A DNA stretch of 64,000 nt from Rebecca billardiae RCC1528. Taxonomy: Eukaryota > Haptophyta. Positions 1 to 9,923 of this stretch are shown piece after piece. Under the pieces are notes generated by a model. It saw only the letters and a program-made list of their open reading frames with translations. It did not search any database and was not told the DNA's origin. The stretch is taken from NCBI GenBank assembly GCA_965240325.2, contig OZ251230.1, forward strand, positions 1,798,001 through 1,862,000, given 5' to 3'. Within the stretch, counting starts at the first letter, position 1. Each line of letters opens with the position of its first letter. The position numbers were made by a program, and so were the translations under genes.

Positions 1-327
1 GCGGCGCGCGTGATCACAAGGCTGTCGGCGAGGAGACCGCAGTGCGAGCCAAAGGAGGGCGCGCAAGACATGCATCTCGGTCGTGAGGCGTGCATGAGCC
101 ACGAGCACGGGCACGACGTGCACGGCAAAGCCCGTCATGCTCCTCGACGCGCACGCGCCGCGGCGGACGACCGAGGAGGGCGCGCGCAGGCTGGCCTTCT
201 TGGCGGCGGCTGTCCGGGAGTGCCCGCGCACGCGCAACGCGTATTCAAAGAGCTCCCGGAAGGCATCGACTCCTAAGGGACGGTGCCTTTCGCCGCGCGA
301 GGGGTTTTGGGGGGCTTGGTTTGCAAG

Positions 328-1247
328 CTACCGGGCGCCCTCGCAGCTCCCACTGGGGACGCTCGGCCGAAAACCATGTGGCGCCTGGCGCGGAGCGCGT
401 GGGCGGCGCGCGCCAAATCCAACGCTGGCGCGGACATCGCGAGAAGACTCCCGAGGGGGTTTTCGCCCGATTCGCGATTGCTGCCCTCGTCGTCTCGCGT
501 GCAGGTCGAACGGGGGCCAAAGTCGACGCGTTTGGAGGCACGCTCGGCGCGTCGACACGATCGTGCGACCTGGGGCGGTCCTCGCCCGACTTGCACGTTG
601 AGCGCTCGCACGAGCCATAGCATCAAGCGCTGCGCACGACAACCACCTCGCGCGATCCACCGTCGCGCGTCGGCCTCGGTGCGGAAAGGCCCTCATCACG
701 AGGTGTCTCGCGGGCGGGAAGCGCCATCGCACGCGACGCAAGATTTGGCGCGGCCTTCTGAACACCATAACCGGAATCCACACACCGGACTGTCGCGTGC
801 CCCGGTTGGCACGGTCGGGCGCATGCAAATCCGTTTGCTACGGTCGGTGGCGTTCCAGAGCGGGCGATCATCTTTCACGCTCGCGAGCTCGCGGCCAAAA
901 ATCGCTCGGCGCTCGAGGGACCGCACGCACTTGCCGGGTCTGCAGCCGTGGAAGGAACCGCGTCTTGGCGAGTCGGCGACCCAGGCGACAACGCGCTATC
1001 GCCGATCCCAGACGGGCATCCGCCACGAGATGATACGCCGAGCGTGCAAGATCGCCGCGCCATCCTCGCCCATGGCACGGGCGCTGCGGGAGGAGGCCGA
1101 CGTCGTGAAGCCGGTGGCGCATGCGCTGCGCTTCCTGTGCCTGATCGAGCAGCGCGTGCCCACCCTCGATCGCGAGTGGCACACGCTCTCGCACTGCGCG
1201 CGCGTACACCGCCAACAGCTCCTGATACCGCCGAACGTGCGAGTGCC
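328..1247. repeat. Dispersed repeat R, copy 1 (degenerate)
   Basis: This stretch is closely similar in direct orientation to 21100-22032. Shared landmarks are the block starting CCGGGCGCCCTCGCAGCTCC and the block ending in GCCGAACGTGCGAGTGCC. The + strand contains a long open stretch in which a peptide with key residues ADVVKPV, FLCLIEQRVPTLDREW and HTLSHCARVH is shared with copy 2. Frames upstream of it differ between the copies, so this looks like a decayed mobile or duplicated sequence rather than a live gene. I do not recognise the family. Confidence 0.75.
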
Positions 1248-2281
1248 GCCCAGCTGGAGCACCTCAGCGCCGCACGGGCCTCTGCGCGCGCTGCGCACCA
1301 CACCGCGCGCGCGAGAGACACGTCGACCTGAGCATCGCCACCGCTCCTTGCGTTGAGGGCGATCACGCCATCGCCGTCACCGCCGAAGTGGCGCGACGCG
1401 GGTGCAGTCGCCGGTAGATACTATGACTAGACAGTGATCAATAAACGGTAATACGGTACGTACGATTTTAATATAAAGACCGGGCCCATTACACTGATTT
1501 CAAATAATAATAACCGTTAGAAATCAACATAGAGAGACAGAGAGACAGAGAGACAGAAATCGGTAGGATGCACTGACTTCCAGACGACCTGAACAAATGA
1601 ATCAGGACATCACACTCCGCCACAACTTGAACTGTTTTCGTGTTTAGCTCCAAGGACAAACCGTCACCGTCAGGCGCACACGGGCACGCCGCCGTCGCAC
1701 GCCAATCAGTTGGCAGTGCGTGCGCGCAGTCGAAGGCTCGGCACGATGACGAGTAGCACAGTGGGTCCACCCGTCCCAGAAAGCCTCTGAGCCCGTCTTC
1801 GGCTCAGCGGGCTCAAAAACTTCGCAGCGAGGTTTTTGAGCTCAGTGACTATGAAATGGACTGGCAACGAATAGCTGCGGGTATTTTTCAATACCAGGGG
1901 CCTTGATGTAGGGGGCTGGGACGGGTGGCAGGAATACACGCGCAATCACACTGTCGCTGAGCTCGCATTCCAGAGTCATCTGTCGCGTTATTATTCGTCA
2001 GTGAGTCGGGTAGCTCACAATCATCTCGGTATGATGTCGCATTGTTATTCGTAGTCATCCTGCCCGTCAAACCGCTATAAATCAAAGGCGCGAACCCGCT
2101 GGGGAACTATTGCGACAGCACTGGCACGGCCCGCCGACCCCCCCGCCCGCCAGGGCTGAGTTTCATTATTATAGATAAATTGAAACTCACAAGTCGGGCG
2201 AGTTGGTTCACCGTTTCCGGTGATCCACGCGAAATCCGGATGAAAGATGCGGCCTTGCGGGGTATAAATTAGCAGGAAATT
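1248..2281. other. Non-coding, repeat-derived region
   Basis: I see no credible gene. Bases about 1840-1900 match, in reverse complement, an internal part of the mobile element at 8642-8722. Bases about 2043-2160 match 22203-22310 (shared AAGGCGCGAACCCGCTGGGG block), so repeat R has a second block here separated from the first by unrelated sequence. A short run of AGAGACAG units lies at about 1530-1556. Confidence 0.6.
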
Positions 2282-2978
2282 ATGGCCCGCGGTGCAGGGC
2301 GGAGCGCGCAGCGTGGAGCCCGCACCAGCGGGCCCGAACCACGTTTCAAAAAGATCTTTTATCAAGAAATAGGGACGCGGGGGCCGATTTTTAGGGCTGG
2401 CGGAGACCGAGTTTTGATTTTTGAGACCCTCTCTACACACGCATCACGGAGAAAAAAACCGCGCCCACGAGATTCCCCTAATCAATCGTGGACGGCCGGG
2501 CGTGAGAGTTCACTTCTGTGTGAAGTAGTCTGACGGTTACACGTCCAATACAAGCGTCAGCTTCTTTGAGGCTATTTTTGCACGTCCTTACGGGATCAGC
2601 GAAGTAACCAACCGATATATATTGGCTTCGTCGGGGTCGTATTCACTACTGGAGAACATTTGCACCGCGCTTCGTATTCATATGTATGGTTCACGCAGGC
2701 ATAAAATCGCTTCGTCGGGGTCGTATCCACTATACTGGAGAACATCATTTGCACCGCTTCGTTTTCATACATTATAATGTATATATGGTTCATGGACTGC
2801 TACGGGGTCGAGCAGAATATCATCGATATTCATCAGGCGCACGTGTGCGTATTCATCATCAGCCTTCGGGAATTGGGAGTAGCTATTGGCCTTTTGTCCT
2901 CTGGCGAGCCAGTTGTGCGCACTTGAGCAGGCCTTGAGCAGGCTCGAGGCCACTTTTTTGCGCTCACGTGGACATCGG

Positions 2979-3230
2979 ATGCCAAGCACGTCAGCTGGCG
3001 ACGCCGACGAGGACCGCGCTCGCCGCGTATTGAACGTGCTGCTCGAATCCGGGGCAGTGAAGAAGGTGGCTAAGAGCACGCTCCAGAGCATCGCTGCTGC
3101 CATCTCAGTCGTGAGGCACAAGCAGGACGTGCCCTCTGCGGCGGTGAAGTACAACGTGCCCAAATGGTCGATCTACAACTTCGTTCGCAAGGTCCGCACC
3201 GTGCTGGAGGACGAGGGCGCAATCGGCAGG
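2979..3230 (+). pseudogene. psq-type helix-turn-helix fragment (captured)
   Basis: From the ATG at 2979 the frame reads an acidic start, a helix-rich stretch and then a segment with key residues IAAAISVVRHKQ, VPSAAVKYNVPKWSIYNFV. This is the spacing of a psq/pogo-type HTH: a first helix, then a recognition helix in which a self-contained A-x-x-F/Y-x-V-P pattern is followed by a basic tail. Such domains occur in pogo-family transposases and in transcription factors. It is cut off after about 80 residues and sits inside an HLE-1 element, so it is best read as a captured fragment. I see no DDE catalytic region. Confidence 0.45.
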
Positions 3231-3354
3231 GGGAGCGCCACACAAACTGATCACCGACTTCACCACGCGCCCCGCAGGCCAGCTCCCTCCCTCCTCCTCA
3301 CCCGGCCCAACAGCTGGCAGCCGCTTTGCGGCACTCGCCGCGCTCGACGGGGAA

Positions 3355-3870
3355 ATGCCCGCTGCAGAGAAAGCACAGCCGCAGCGGGGGCGCCCGGCCG
3401 GCTCGCTCAGCCTGCTGGGCACGCTCAACCTAGGCGTCACGTGCTACCTCGGCTCGCTGCTGGCGGCGCTGCTCGCGTGCCCTTCCATCGTCTCGCTCGC
3501 CACATCTGCCGCGGCTGAGCAGTCCACCAACCCCATCGTGTCCCGAGCATGCGCTCGCTGGCGCTCGCGCATGTCAACTGCGAGTGGCCCAGCGAGGTGG
3601 GGCCGACGCGTAGCTTGCTCGAGCCGCTCCACGACGCGATCGCGGAGGTCTGTCGGTGGACAACGGCGTTTGGGCAGCAGCAGCAGGACGCGTGCGAGGT
3701 GCTGTACAAAATCATGGAGGCCCTGGCTGGCTGCGACGAGGCGTGCTCATACCTTGGCTTGCTCGAGTGCCTCGGTCAGCTGGCGAGCGAGCAGCCCTCG
3801 CAGCAGCAGCGCGTGCCGACGCCGACGATCTCGCAGCAGCAGCGCGTGCCGACGATCTCAGTCGGCCATG
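3355..3870 (+). pseudogene. Ubiquitin-specific protease (USP) fragment, frameshifted
   Basis: USP/UCH-family cysteine proteases remove ubiquitin. The first frame contains GTLNLGVTCYLGSLLAALL, which matches the USP Cys box (usual form G-L-x-N-L-G-N-T-C-Y-x-N-S), with the nucleophile Cys kept and the oxyanion Asn replaced by Val. A shift of frame near 3540-3550 then continues into residues PTRSLLEPLHDAIAEV and FGQQQQDACEVLYKIMEAL, the QQDA-x-E box that follows the Cys box in USPs. The His box is absent; glutamine-rich repeats (3800-3860) follow instead. Truncation, frameshift and location inside HLE-1 copy 1 say that it is a captured, non-functional gene piece. Confidence 0.6.
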
Positions 3871-4315
3871 ACTTCGACTGTACACAATCGGCGCCTCGCC
3901 GGCGGCTGCGATGGGCCCGCCCGGCCGCGCGGCGGGCGGCGGCGCGCCGCTGGAGTCTACTCGCTGCCGGCTGCCGGGCTCGCGGCCGGGCGGGCCCACT
4001 CTCGATCGCGACGGAGGGTGCGACGGAGGGTGCACCGCCACCGCGGGCCCCGAACTACTGCGCGCTCCCGAGCGCGTGCCTCCGAGCGCGGGGCGGCCGC
4101 TTGCTGCAATGGCCGCCTCGATGAGGTGCGGCAACGCGCCCCTCACCTGCCTGCGCCGGTCTGTTTTGTGGCGGTGTCTTTGTGCAGTGTTGGATGGCGT
4201 CAATCACGCCTTAACCAAGTGTGCACGTTAAAACATAGTAAACTGTACGTTCGTTCTACGGAAAAGGACCGCGGAACGCGGTCATTATGGGGGTAGTGAA
4301 CAACGTTCGTCAACG

Positions 4316-5833
4316 ATGACGACCGCCCGGGCCGGCATGACAACCACGGGCGCGGGCACGACCGCGGCGCTGTGCTTGCTGACGATGATCGGTCCGCTCT
4401 CGCTCAACCTGTACACGCCCGCACTACCCATCATGACGCAGGCGATCGCGGGCGGCTTTGTCAGCTCGATGCAGCTCACCCTTGCAGCGTACTCGCTCAC
4501 GTTCGGCCTCATGCACGTGCCCGCTGGCGCAATCTCTGACGTGCAGGGCCGCTGGCCCGTGCTGCGACTCGGCGCGGGCGTGTACCTGCTTGCATCATGC
4601 GTGTGCCCGCTGGTCACATCGGCGCTGCAGCTGACGACGCTGCGCATCCTCCAGGGCGCCGGCGCTGCTGGCGTGTCGATCACTGCCCAGGCATCTGTGG
4701 CAGACCTCTTCGAGACGCAGATTGCACGCCAGCGCGCCATCGGCTACCTAATCATCGCGAGGCAGTCCGCGTACTTCACTGCCCCTGCGCTAGGCGCGCT
4801 CGCGCTCAAGCTACTCGGTTGGCGATGGGTTCTCGCGCTCTACCCGATGCTGGGCGCGCTCGTGGCGATTGTGAGCGCTTTGCACCTCGCGCCGCTCCTG
4901 GCAGCGCGCGACGCACGCACGCGCGCCAGCGCAAAGCCGTATCCGTCGAGCTCAGGCAGCGGTGACGTCGGCAGCGACCAACACATCGCGCACCCAGGCG
5001 GCACGATGGCACTTGTCGGCGCTGTGCCACCGCGTGCCGCCGCTGCTGCGCGCCTGCGCGCCGGCTGCTGCAGCGTGCTGTCGCCATACCGCTCGTTCTT
5101 GTTCGACGCTCGCTACCACGGCTATGCCTGGGCGGACGCCCTCACAGTGGGGGCCGAAGTGGCGTTCGTCAGCGCGGGCAGCTACGTACTGCAGAGCTTC
5201 TACCAGCTTCCTGCTGCCGTGTTTGCGGCCGCAATGGCGTTGCTACCCACCGCAGTCATCGCGGGCGTGCACCTGGCACCGCGGCTGACAGGGATGCAGC
5301 TGAGCAGCGCATACTGGGCGGTGCCGGCGGGCCTGCTTGTCGGAACCATCGCGCTCGCAGCCGAGCTCGTGGCCGCTAGCGCCATGGACAAGCCTCCGTG
5401 GCCCCTCTTCTGTGCGGCTGGCATGCTGATGGCGCTCGGGCGTGGTGTGCTGACGCCGTTGGTCCAAGGCTTCCTGACGGAGCACTGCATTGGGGCCGTT
5501 GGGAGTGCCATGGCCATGCTCAACTGCTGGCGGTTCTGCGCCGGCACGGCGAGCACATACATCGTCGGCGTGGTGTACGACAATGGGCCGTGGCCGACGG
5601 GAGCCCCTGCGCCCGCGGCGGCAGTCGTCCTGTCGCTGCATGTGCTCGCACTTGTGCTCTTCGAGACGCTTGCGCGGAGAGCCGAGCGCAGCGGCGAGAG
5701 AATGGCGATCGCCCCGGACGTGGAGCCGTCCAAAAGTGAAGATGGCGCTGGGGCAGCTGCATCTGGAGTGACGGCAGCCACGCCGGCGTATGAGGACGCT
5801 GGTGCCGCTGCTGCTGATGCGGCTCGGCGCTGA
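4316..5833 (+). CDS. MFS transporter (DHA1/multidrug-like)
   Basis: A 505-residue polytopic membrane protein without introns. Hydrophobic segments follow the 12-helix major facilitator pattern. The first helix (about 15-40) holds SLNLYTPALPIM. Between helices 2 and 3 is motif A (DVQGRWPVLRLG, residues 75-86), and helix 4 carries the motif B-like LRILQGAGAAG. A hydrophilic loop of about 60 residues splits the two halves. The pattern matches the drug:H+ antiporter-1 branch (Bcr/CflA, polyamine and multidrug exporters); the substrate cannot be read from sequence. The C-terminal 50 residues are Ala/Glu-rich and cytosolic. The first ATG lies only 33 bases after the end of a mobile element; ATGs at 4337 and 4385 are possible later starts. 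Another element begins 200 bases downstream of the stop. Confidence 0.8.
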   Translation: MTTARAGMTTTGAGTTAALCLLTMIGPLSLNLYTPALPIMTQAIAGGFVSSMQLTLAAYSLTFGLMHVPAGAISDVQGRWPVLRLGAGVYLLASCVCPLVTSALQLTTLRILQGAGAAGVSITAQASVADLFETQIARQRAIGYLIIARQSAYFTAPALGALALKLLGWRWVLALYPMLGALVAIVSALHLAPLLAARDARTRASAKPYPSSSGSGDVGSDQHIAHPGGTMALVGAVPPRAAAAARLRAGCCSVLSPYRSFLFDARYHGYAWADALTVGAEVAFVSAGSYVLQSFYQLPAAVFAAAMALLPTAVIAGVHLAPRLTGMQLSSAYWAVPAGLLVGTIALAAELVAASAMDKPPWPLFCAAGMLMALGRGVLTPLVQGFLTEHCIGAVGSAMAMLNCWRFCAGTASTYIVGVVYDNGPWPTGAPAPAAAVVLSLHVLALVLFETLARRAERSGERMAIAPDVEPSKSEDGAGAAASGVTAATPAYEDAGAAAADAARR

Positions 5834-6032
5834 GTCAAGTGGAATAACATTTTATATAATTATAATCTGCTGATTAAAATCAGAAGCCCGCGTGCTGTGT
5901 CTCCTGTGTCTCGGACCGTTGAGAGTTTGAGACATCACGGGTGATCAACATCACCGGGCCGTCACGGAACCGGAGAGTCGGACCAAGCCGGACCCGGTCC
6001 ATCCAAGGCCAAGGGCTATGATGCATTCGGAT

Positions 6033-7520
6033 GGCGCACGGCCCCCCCGAAAGGTCTGACTGAGCGTGAGCGAAAGCCGGGGGCGGGGGGGGCGGCGCAC
6101 GTGCTCCGCAAAATCAAAAAAGAGGATGCGCGCAGGATTTGGGGGATTTTTGTAGGTCGTGGATTTAGGTGTGAAACCGCAGCATAGAGACCCCATATCG
6201 CTGCTCATGATTGCGTTTGTACTGCCCCTTAATCTTTGGATAGTAAGTAATAGAAGAAATCGGAATCAAATAGGACGAAGTCATCTCTGATACCTTTCTG
6301 ATAGTCAAGATTCGTGTGTTGAACTGACCATAAAAAAGGTGAGATGTCGAACTAATTCTCTGGATAGCGGTTCACTCCTCAGATTCATCAAAGCGACGCG
6401 ATATGGTATTGCGCGGGCAGCTTGAATCGACGTTCCCGCGCGCCCTGGTATCATACGGTTATCAAGCTACTCTTGCTGATATACTTTTGGTCATCTACTG
6501 ATACGACGTCAATGCGGGTGGCAATCCATTCTTGTGATTGCAAGAAGCCAGCAAGAATGGATTGCCACCCGCATTGACTGGCCTGAAGATCTCATGAGCA
6601 TAAGAATTTCTACCGCTTCACGCACGACCCTTGATTCTCTCCCATTTAATACCGGCGCGTCCGGGAGAGCTTGACGAATATGAACGATAAACTTGAGCGG
6701 ACAAATCTTCATAATATCTAGCTCCCTTCATGATTAATACTATACCATGGTACGGCCTTTGGCTTTGCGGCTCGCGCATTGACGGGCGCGGGGCATCAGG
6801 CTCCGAACGAGGCGCAGAAAGCCGCCACTGCCCATGTAGGCCGCCGCCGCACGATCGTTCAATCCGACAGACTCAGCGCAGGTGCGCGCGGCTGCAGTGG
6901 GTCCCAACGGCCGTCGGCATCGCATTGCCATTCGTGCGGTCGTGCCTCTTTCCCCCCTCGCGCCCCGCCCCGGTGCCGACCCGCGTCCACGCGCGTCGGC
7001 GCGCCCGTCGCGCAGTTTATTAACCCGACTGCTCAGCCGCATCACCCAGCGCAGCTTCGCCCGCGACGACGGCTTCGCCTGGCTACCACTGCTCATCAGC
7101 CGCGTGCCCGGCTTCGGCTCGGCGGGCGTCCGGTTCGGCGAGCACGGCTGCAGCGCAGCACGCGAGACCTCGGCTGGATGGAGCGGCCGGCTGTGACGCG
7201 GATGGCGGAGGCGGGCTTTGGGCTCGGGCTGCCCATGAGCCACCACGGGCTGTACCGTCTGCGCAGATCGCGCTCGGCCCGGCCGCAGCCCTCCTGAGCG
7301 CGCGCCTCAGAGCTGAGACTGATCACGGGCAGGCGCACGAGCGACACTGCCGTGCGGCTGTGTCGAGCCGCCGCGTGTGCTCGCAGGCGCGGCGCTCGCA
7401 TGGGCTCAACGCGGGCGCAGCGGGTGCGCGCAGCTGGCGCACGCAGCCACGCGCGGAACTAGCTAGGGCCGTGCGCCCTCAACTTCGTTGTTTACTACCC
7501 GAAGATCGGCGTAGCCGATC
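6033..7520 (+). mobile_element. HLE-2 copy 1, Helentron-like element
   Basis: Bounded by AT at 6031-6032 and 7521-7522. The 5' terminus GGCGCACGGCCC (6033-6044) is a perfect inverted match to GGGCCGTGCGCC at 7466-7477. The 3' end is a perfect hairpin GATCGGC-GTA-GCCGATC (7504-7520). A microsatellite of AG repeats follows at once. The same two ends delimit the interrupted copy at 47493-51258. Shared internal blocks are about 6033-6160, 6400-6440 and 6453-6480. I see no transposase or helicase. A perfect 27-bp internal hairpin is listed separately. Confidence 0.75.
6508..6578. repeat. Perfect 27-bp inverted repeat (hairpin)
   Basis: The arm at 6508-6534 is the exact reverse complement of 6552-6578, separated by a 17-base loop. 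It lies inside HLE-2 copy 1 and is not present at the matching place in HLE-2 copy 2. An RNA from either strand would fold into a 27-bp perfect stem, the size range of small-RNA precursors. No function is shown by the sequence. Confidence 0.9.

Positions 7521-7522
<2 letters not shown>

Positions 7523-7616
<94 letters not shown>
7523..7616. repeat. AG dinucleotide microsatellite
   Basis: About 47 AG units begin directly after the AT that closes HLE-2 copy 1. Confidence 0.97.
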
Positions 7617-7618
<2 letters not shown>

Positions 7619-8019
7619 CCGCGTGGCCGGCCTTGCTAGTACTTAGTCACTAGCTTAGTAGAGGAAGTTCTAGTCTGTAGCTTGCCCGACTGAGAAGAAT
7701 CCGGGAGCCGCCGATTCAGTCTTTCACTCATTTCAGACGGCGGTGCCGTGAGTGTAAGACGGTAAACGCCGAGGCAGGCACTGGCAGTGCCAGTCCGGGA
7801 CGACGAGTCCGCCTACCGACTACTACCGTAGTATTCTCGAAATCTGAGTCGGCACCGCTGCATCGTCAGGTCCCGAGGAGCTTGGCTGGGCGCCCGGCTG
7901 ACACTGATAACTTCAAGAGTTAGTTAGTTAGATTAATAGATTGCGCTGCCTATTACCCCATGCCGCTTCATGTCGGAGCATGACTGCATGTCCGCTCAGA
8001 CGTATAAGCTAGCAGCCGT

Positions 8020-8020
<1 letters not shown>
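7617..8020. other. Intergenic, no gene seen
   Basis: I see no coding potential, RNA gene or repeat of note in this stretch between two microsatellites. Confidence 0.5.
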
Positions 8021-8092
<72 letters not shown>

Positions 8093-8119
8093 CGGAGAGA
8101 GAGAGAGACAGAGAGAGAG
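8021..8119. repeat. GA-rich microsatellite with GAAA interruptions
   Basis: GA repeats interrupted by GAAA at regular spacing. A short TGTA and TA tract follows at about 8124-8152. Confidence 0.95.
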
Positions 8120-8323
8120 CCAGATGTATGTATGTATGTACTATATATATATACAGAGAGGGGCAGGGCTGCGGCCCGAGTGCGGGTGGCGCATTGCCTG
8201 ACCTGGACCTTGGAAGGCGCGGACGCATTCTATGTGTCTGCTGCACTCTGAGCCTGACGCTTTCAGCCTGTTGCACTTGTACAGCAGAGTAATCCGCACT
8301 GAGAATACTGTCGTCGTCGTTAT

Positions 8324-9921
8324 GGCCCGCGGTGCAGGGCGGAGCGCGCAGCGTGGAGCCCGCACCAGCGGGCCCGAACCACGTTTCAAAAAGATCTTTG
8401 ATCAAAGAAAAAAGGGACGGGGGACGATTTTCAGGGCTGGAGGAGACCGAGTTTCGAATTTTGAGACTCCCTTACAGGTGCATCCTCGTCGAAAAAGGGC
8501 GCGCCCGGCTCTTTTGTATTCAGAGGAATCAACGAAACCCACGCCCAAGTGTGCCAGGGTGAGTAATTACGGGTGGACTCAGTCGTCCATGTGTGACCAT
8601 AGTAAATAAATATGGGCCTCGCCGCCGCAAGAACGACTCTCACCAACTCCAATACTGCGAGACATTGAAAAATACCCGCAGCTATTCGTCGCCAGCCCAT
8701 TTCATAGTCACTGATCGACGCACCGAGCTGGCGAGCCTCAAATTTGCCGTCGTCGCAAGGCGCAGCAGGTTTGAGCCCGTTTCGGAGGTGGCGAGGGCGC
8801 CGCGCGACTCTCGCCTCCAAGCAAGGGCGGGCGATGGGCAGGTGCGCGCGGCCAGTGGCGCCTGGAGCGCGCGTCTGCGGCGGGTCCCGACGGCCGTCGA
8901 CATCGTGTTCGTGCCCCGCTCACTAGTCACTCCGCGCGCCCCTGCCGCCCTGTCGATGCCTGCGCGGCCGGGGCCGCGCGTCAGCGCAGCCGCCGCCCTT
9001 TGTTCAGGCTCTCGCAAGCTCGGGGGCAGCGGCGCCTGACTGATGCCGGACTGATCGATCTCTGAGTCTCCGACTTCACCACACGCCCCCCTTGTCATGC
9101 CTCTCCGCCAGGGTCTCCCAGAACTCTTCTTCAGAGCAGGCGCGCCAACCCGAATCCATCGATCTGTTCCGTGCCGGCACTCTCGGCCCGCGCCGGCAAG
9201 TCTGTCTGCAGCGCTGGACGGGCGGACCTAGGAGGACGAGCTGCGGCGCGGACGACGGTGGTGCGCGACGTCCCCAGAGCTGGCCGTGCCTCTGCGACGC
9301 GTGCCGAGCCTGACCGAGGTGTGTCACCCCGTGACCCCGTGCAGTGCAACCGCGGCGTGCGGAGTGAATAACAATCACCGGTGCCCTCGCACCTCGGCAC
9401 ACACAGTGCTCCCTCTGGCTGTCTGCTCCGCGTGGCCTGGCGTGCACGTAGATAGAGTTGCGCTCATGCGTCGATCACGCCTCGCGCCCGCCTGTCGGCC
9501 GTCGCGCAGGCGCTGGTCGAACCCTACTCGGACCAGTGCAAATCATCTACTCCTGCGGCGCTGCCCGGCGGCGCGCGGTGACGACAGACAGCGCGGTCAG
9601 CAGCAGCGGCCCGAACGAATTCGCGGCCCCGCACCGTGTTCCCTGGCTGTCAGCTCCACGTGGCCTGGCGTGCACGTGGAGTCGCGCTCATGCGTCGATC
9701 ACGCCTCGTCGCATCCGCCTGTACACAATCCGGGCGCCGGCGCCGGCGGCTGCGATGGGCCCGCGCCCGGCGCCGGCACCGGGGCGCAGCGGCGCGCCGC
9801 TGGAGTCTAGTTGTACGGGCATGCAACTGGTCTGTCAATAGACGACTGCGACGGAGGGTGCACCGCCACCGCGGGCCCCGAACTACGTTCGTTCTACGGA
9901 AAAGGACCGCGGAACGCGGTC
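8324..9921 (+). mobile_element. HLE-1 copy 2 (subfamily A)
   Basis: AT at 8322-8323, 5' terminus GGCCCGCGGTGCAGGGCGG, and hairpin GACCGCG-GAA-CGCGGTC at 9905-9921. The closing AT (9922-9923) is also the opening AT of copy 3. The interior matches copies 4 and 7 over most of its length and the 3' part of copy 1. Frames are open in GC-rich stretches, but I see no recognisable protein. Confidence 0.85.
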
Positions 9922-9923
9922 AT

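Larger units (their letters stand above)
2284..4283 (+). mobile_element. HLE-1 copy 1, Helentron-like element with captured genes
   Basis: The element is bounded by AT at 2282-2283 and AT at 4284-4285. The 5' end starts GGCCCGCGGTGCAGGGCGG. The inverted subterminal match CACCGCGGGCC lies at about 4038-4048, and the terminal hairpin GACCGCG-GAA-CGCGGTC at 4267-4283. In this copy the spacing between subterminal match and hairpin is stretched by about 195 bases compared with the other copies, where GAACTAC runs straight into GTTCG. The interior carries an HTH fragment and a broken ubiquitin protease, plus an imperfect direct repeat of about 80 bases (2626-2700 and 2706-2790). No replicase or helicase is present, so it is non-autonomous. 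The Helentron assignment is inference from structure. Confidence 0.8.

Noticed and set aside
283-1356. Long open frame on the + strand as a gene
   Set aside because: It spans a dispersed repeat whose second copy has different frames upstream; no domain is seen, and GC richness makes long chance frames common.
2284-4283. HLE elements as LTR retrotransposon remnants because ends read TG...CA
   Set aside because: No long direct terminal repeats, no 4-6 base target duplication, no primer-binding site or reverse transcriptase; the AT boundary and hairpin fit rolling-circle elements better.
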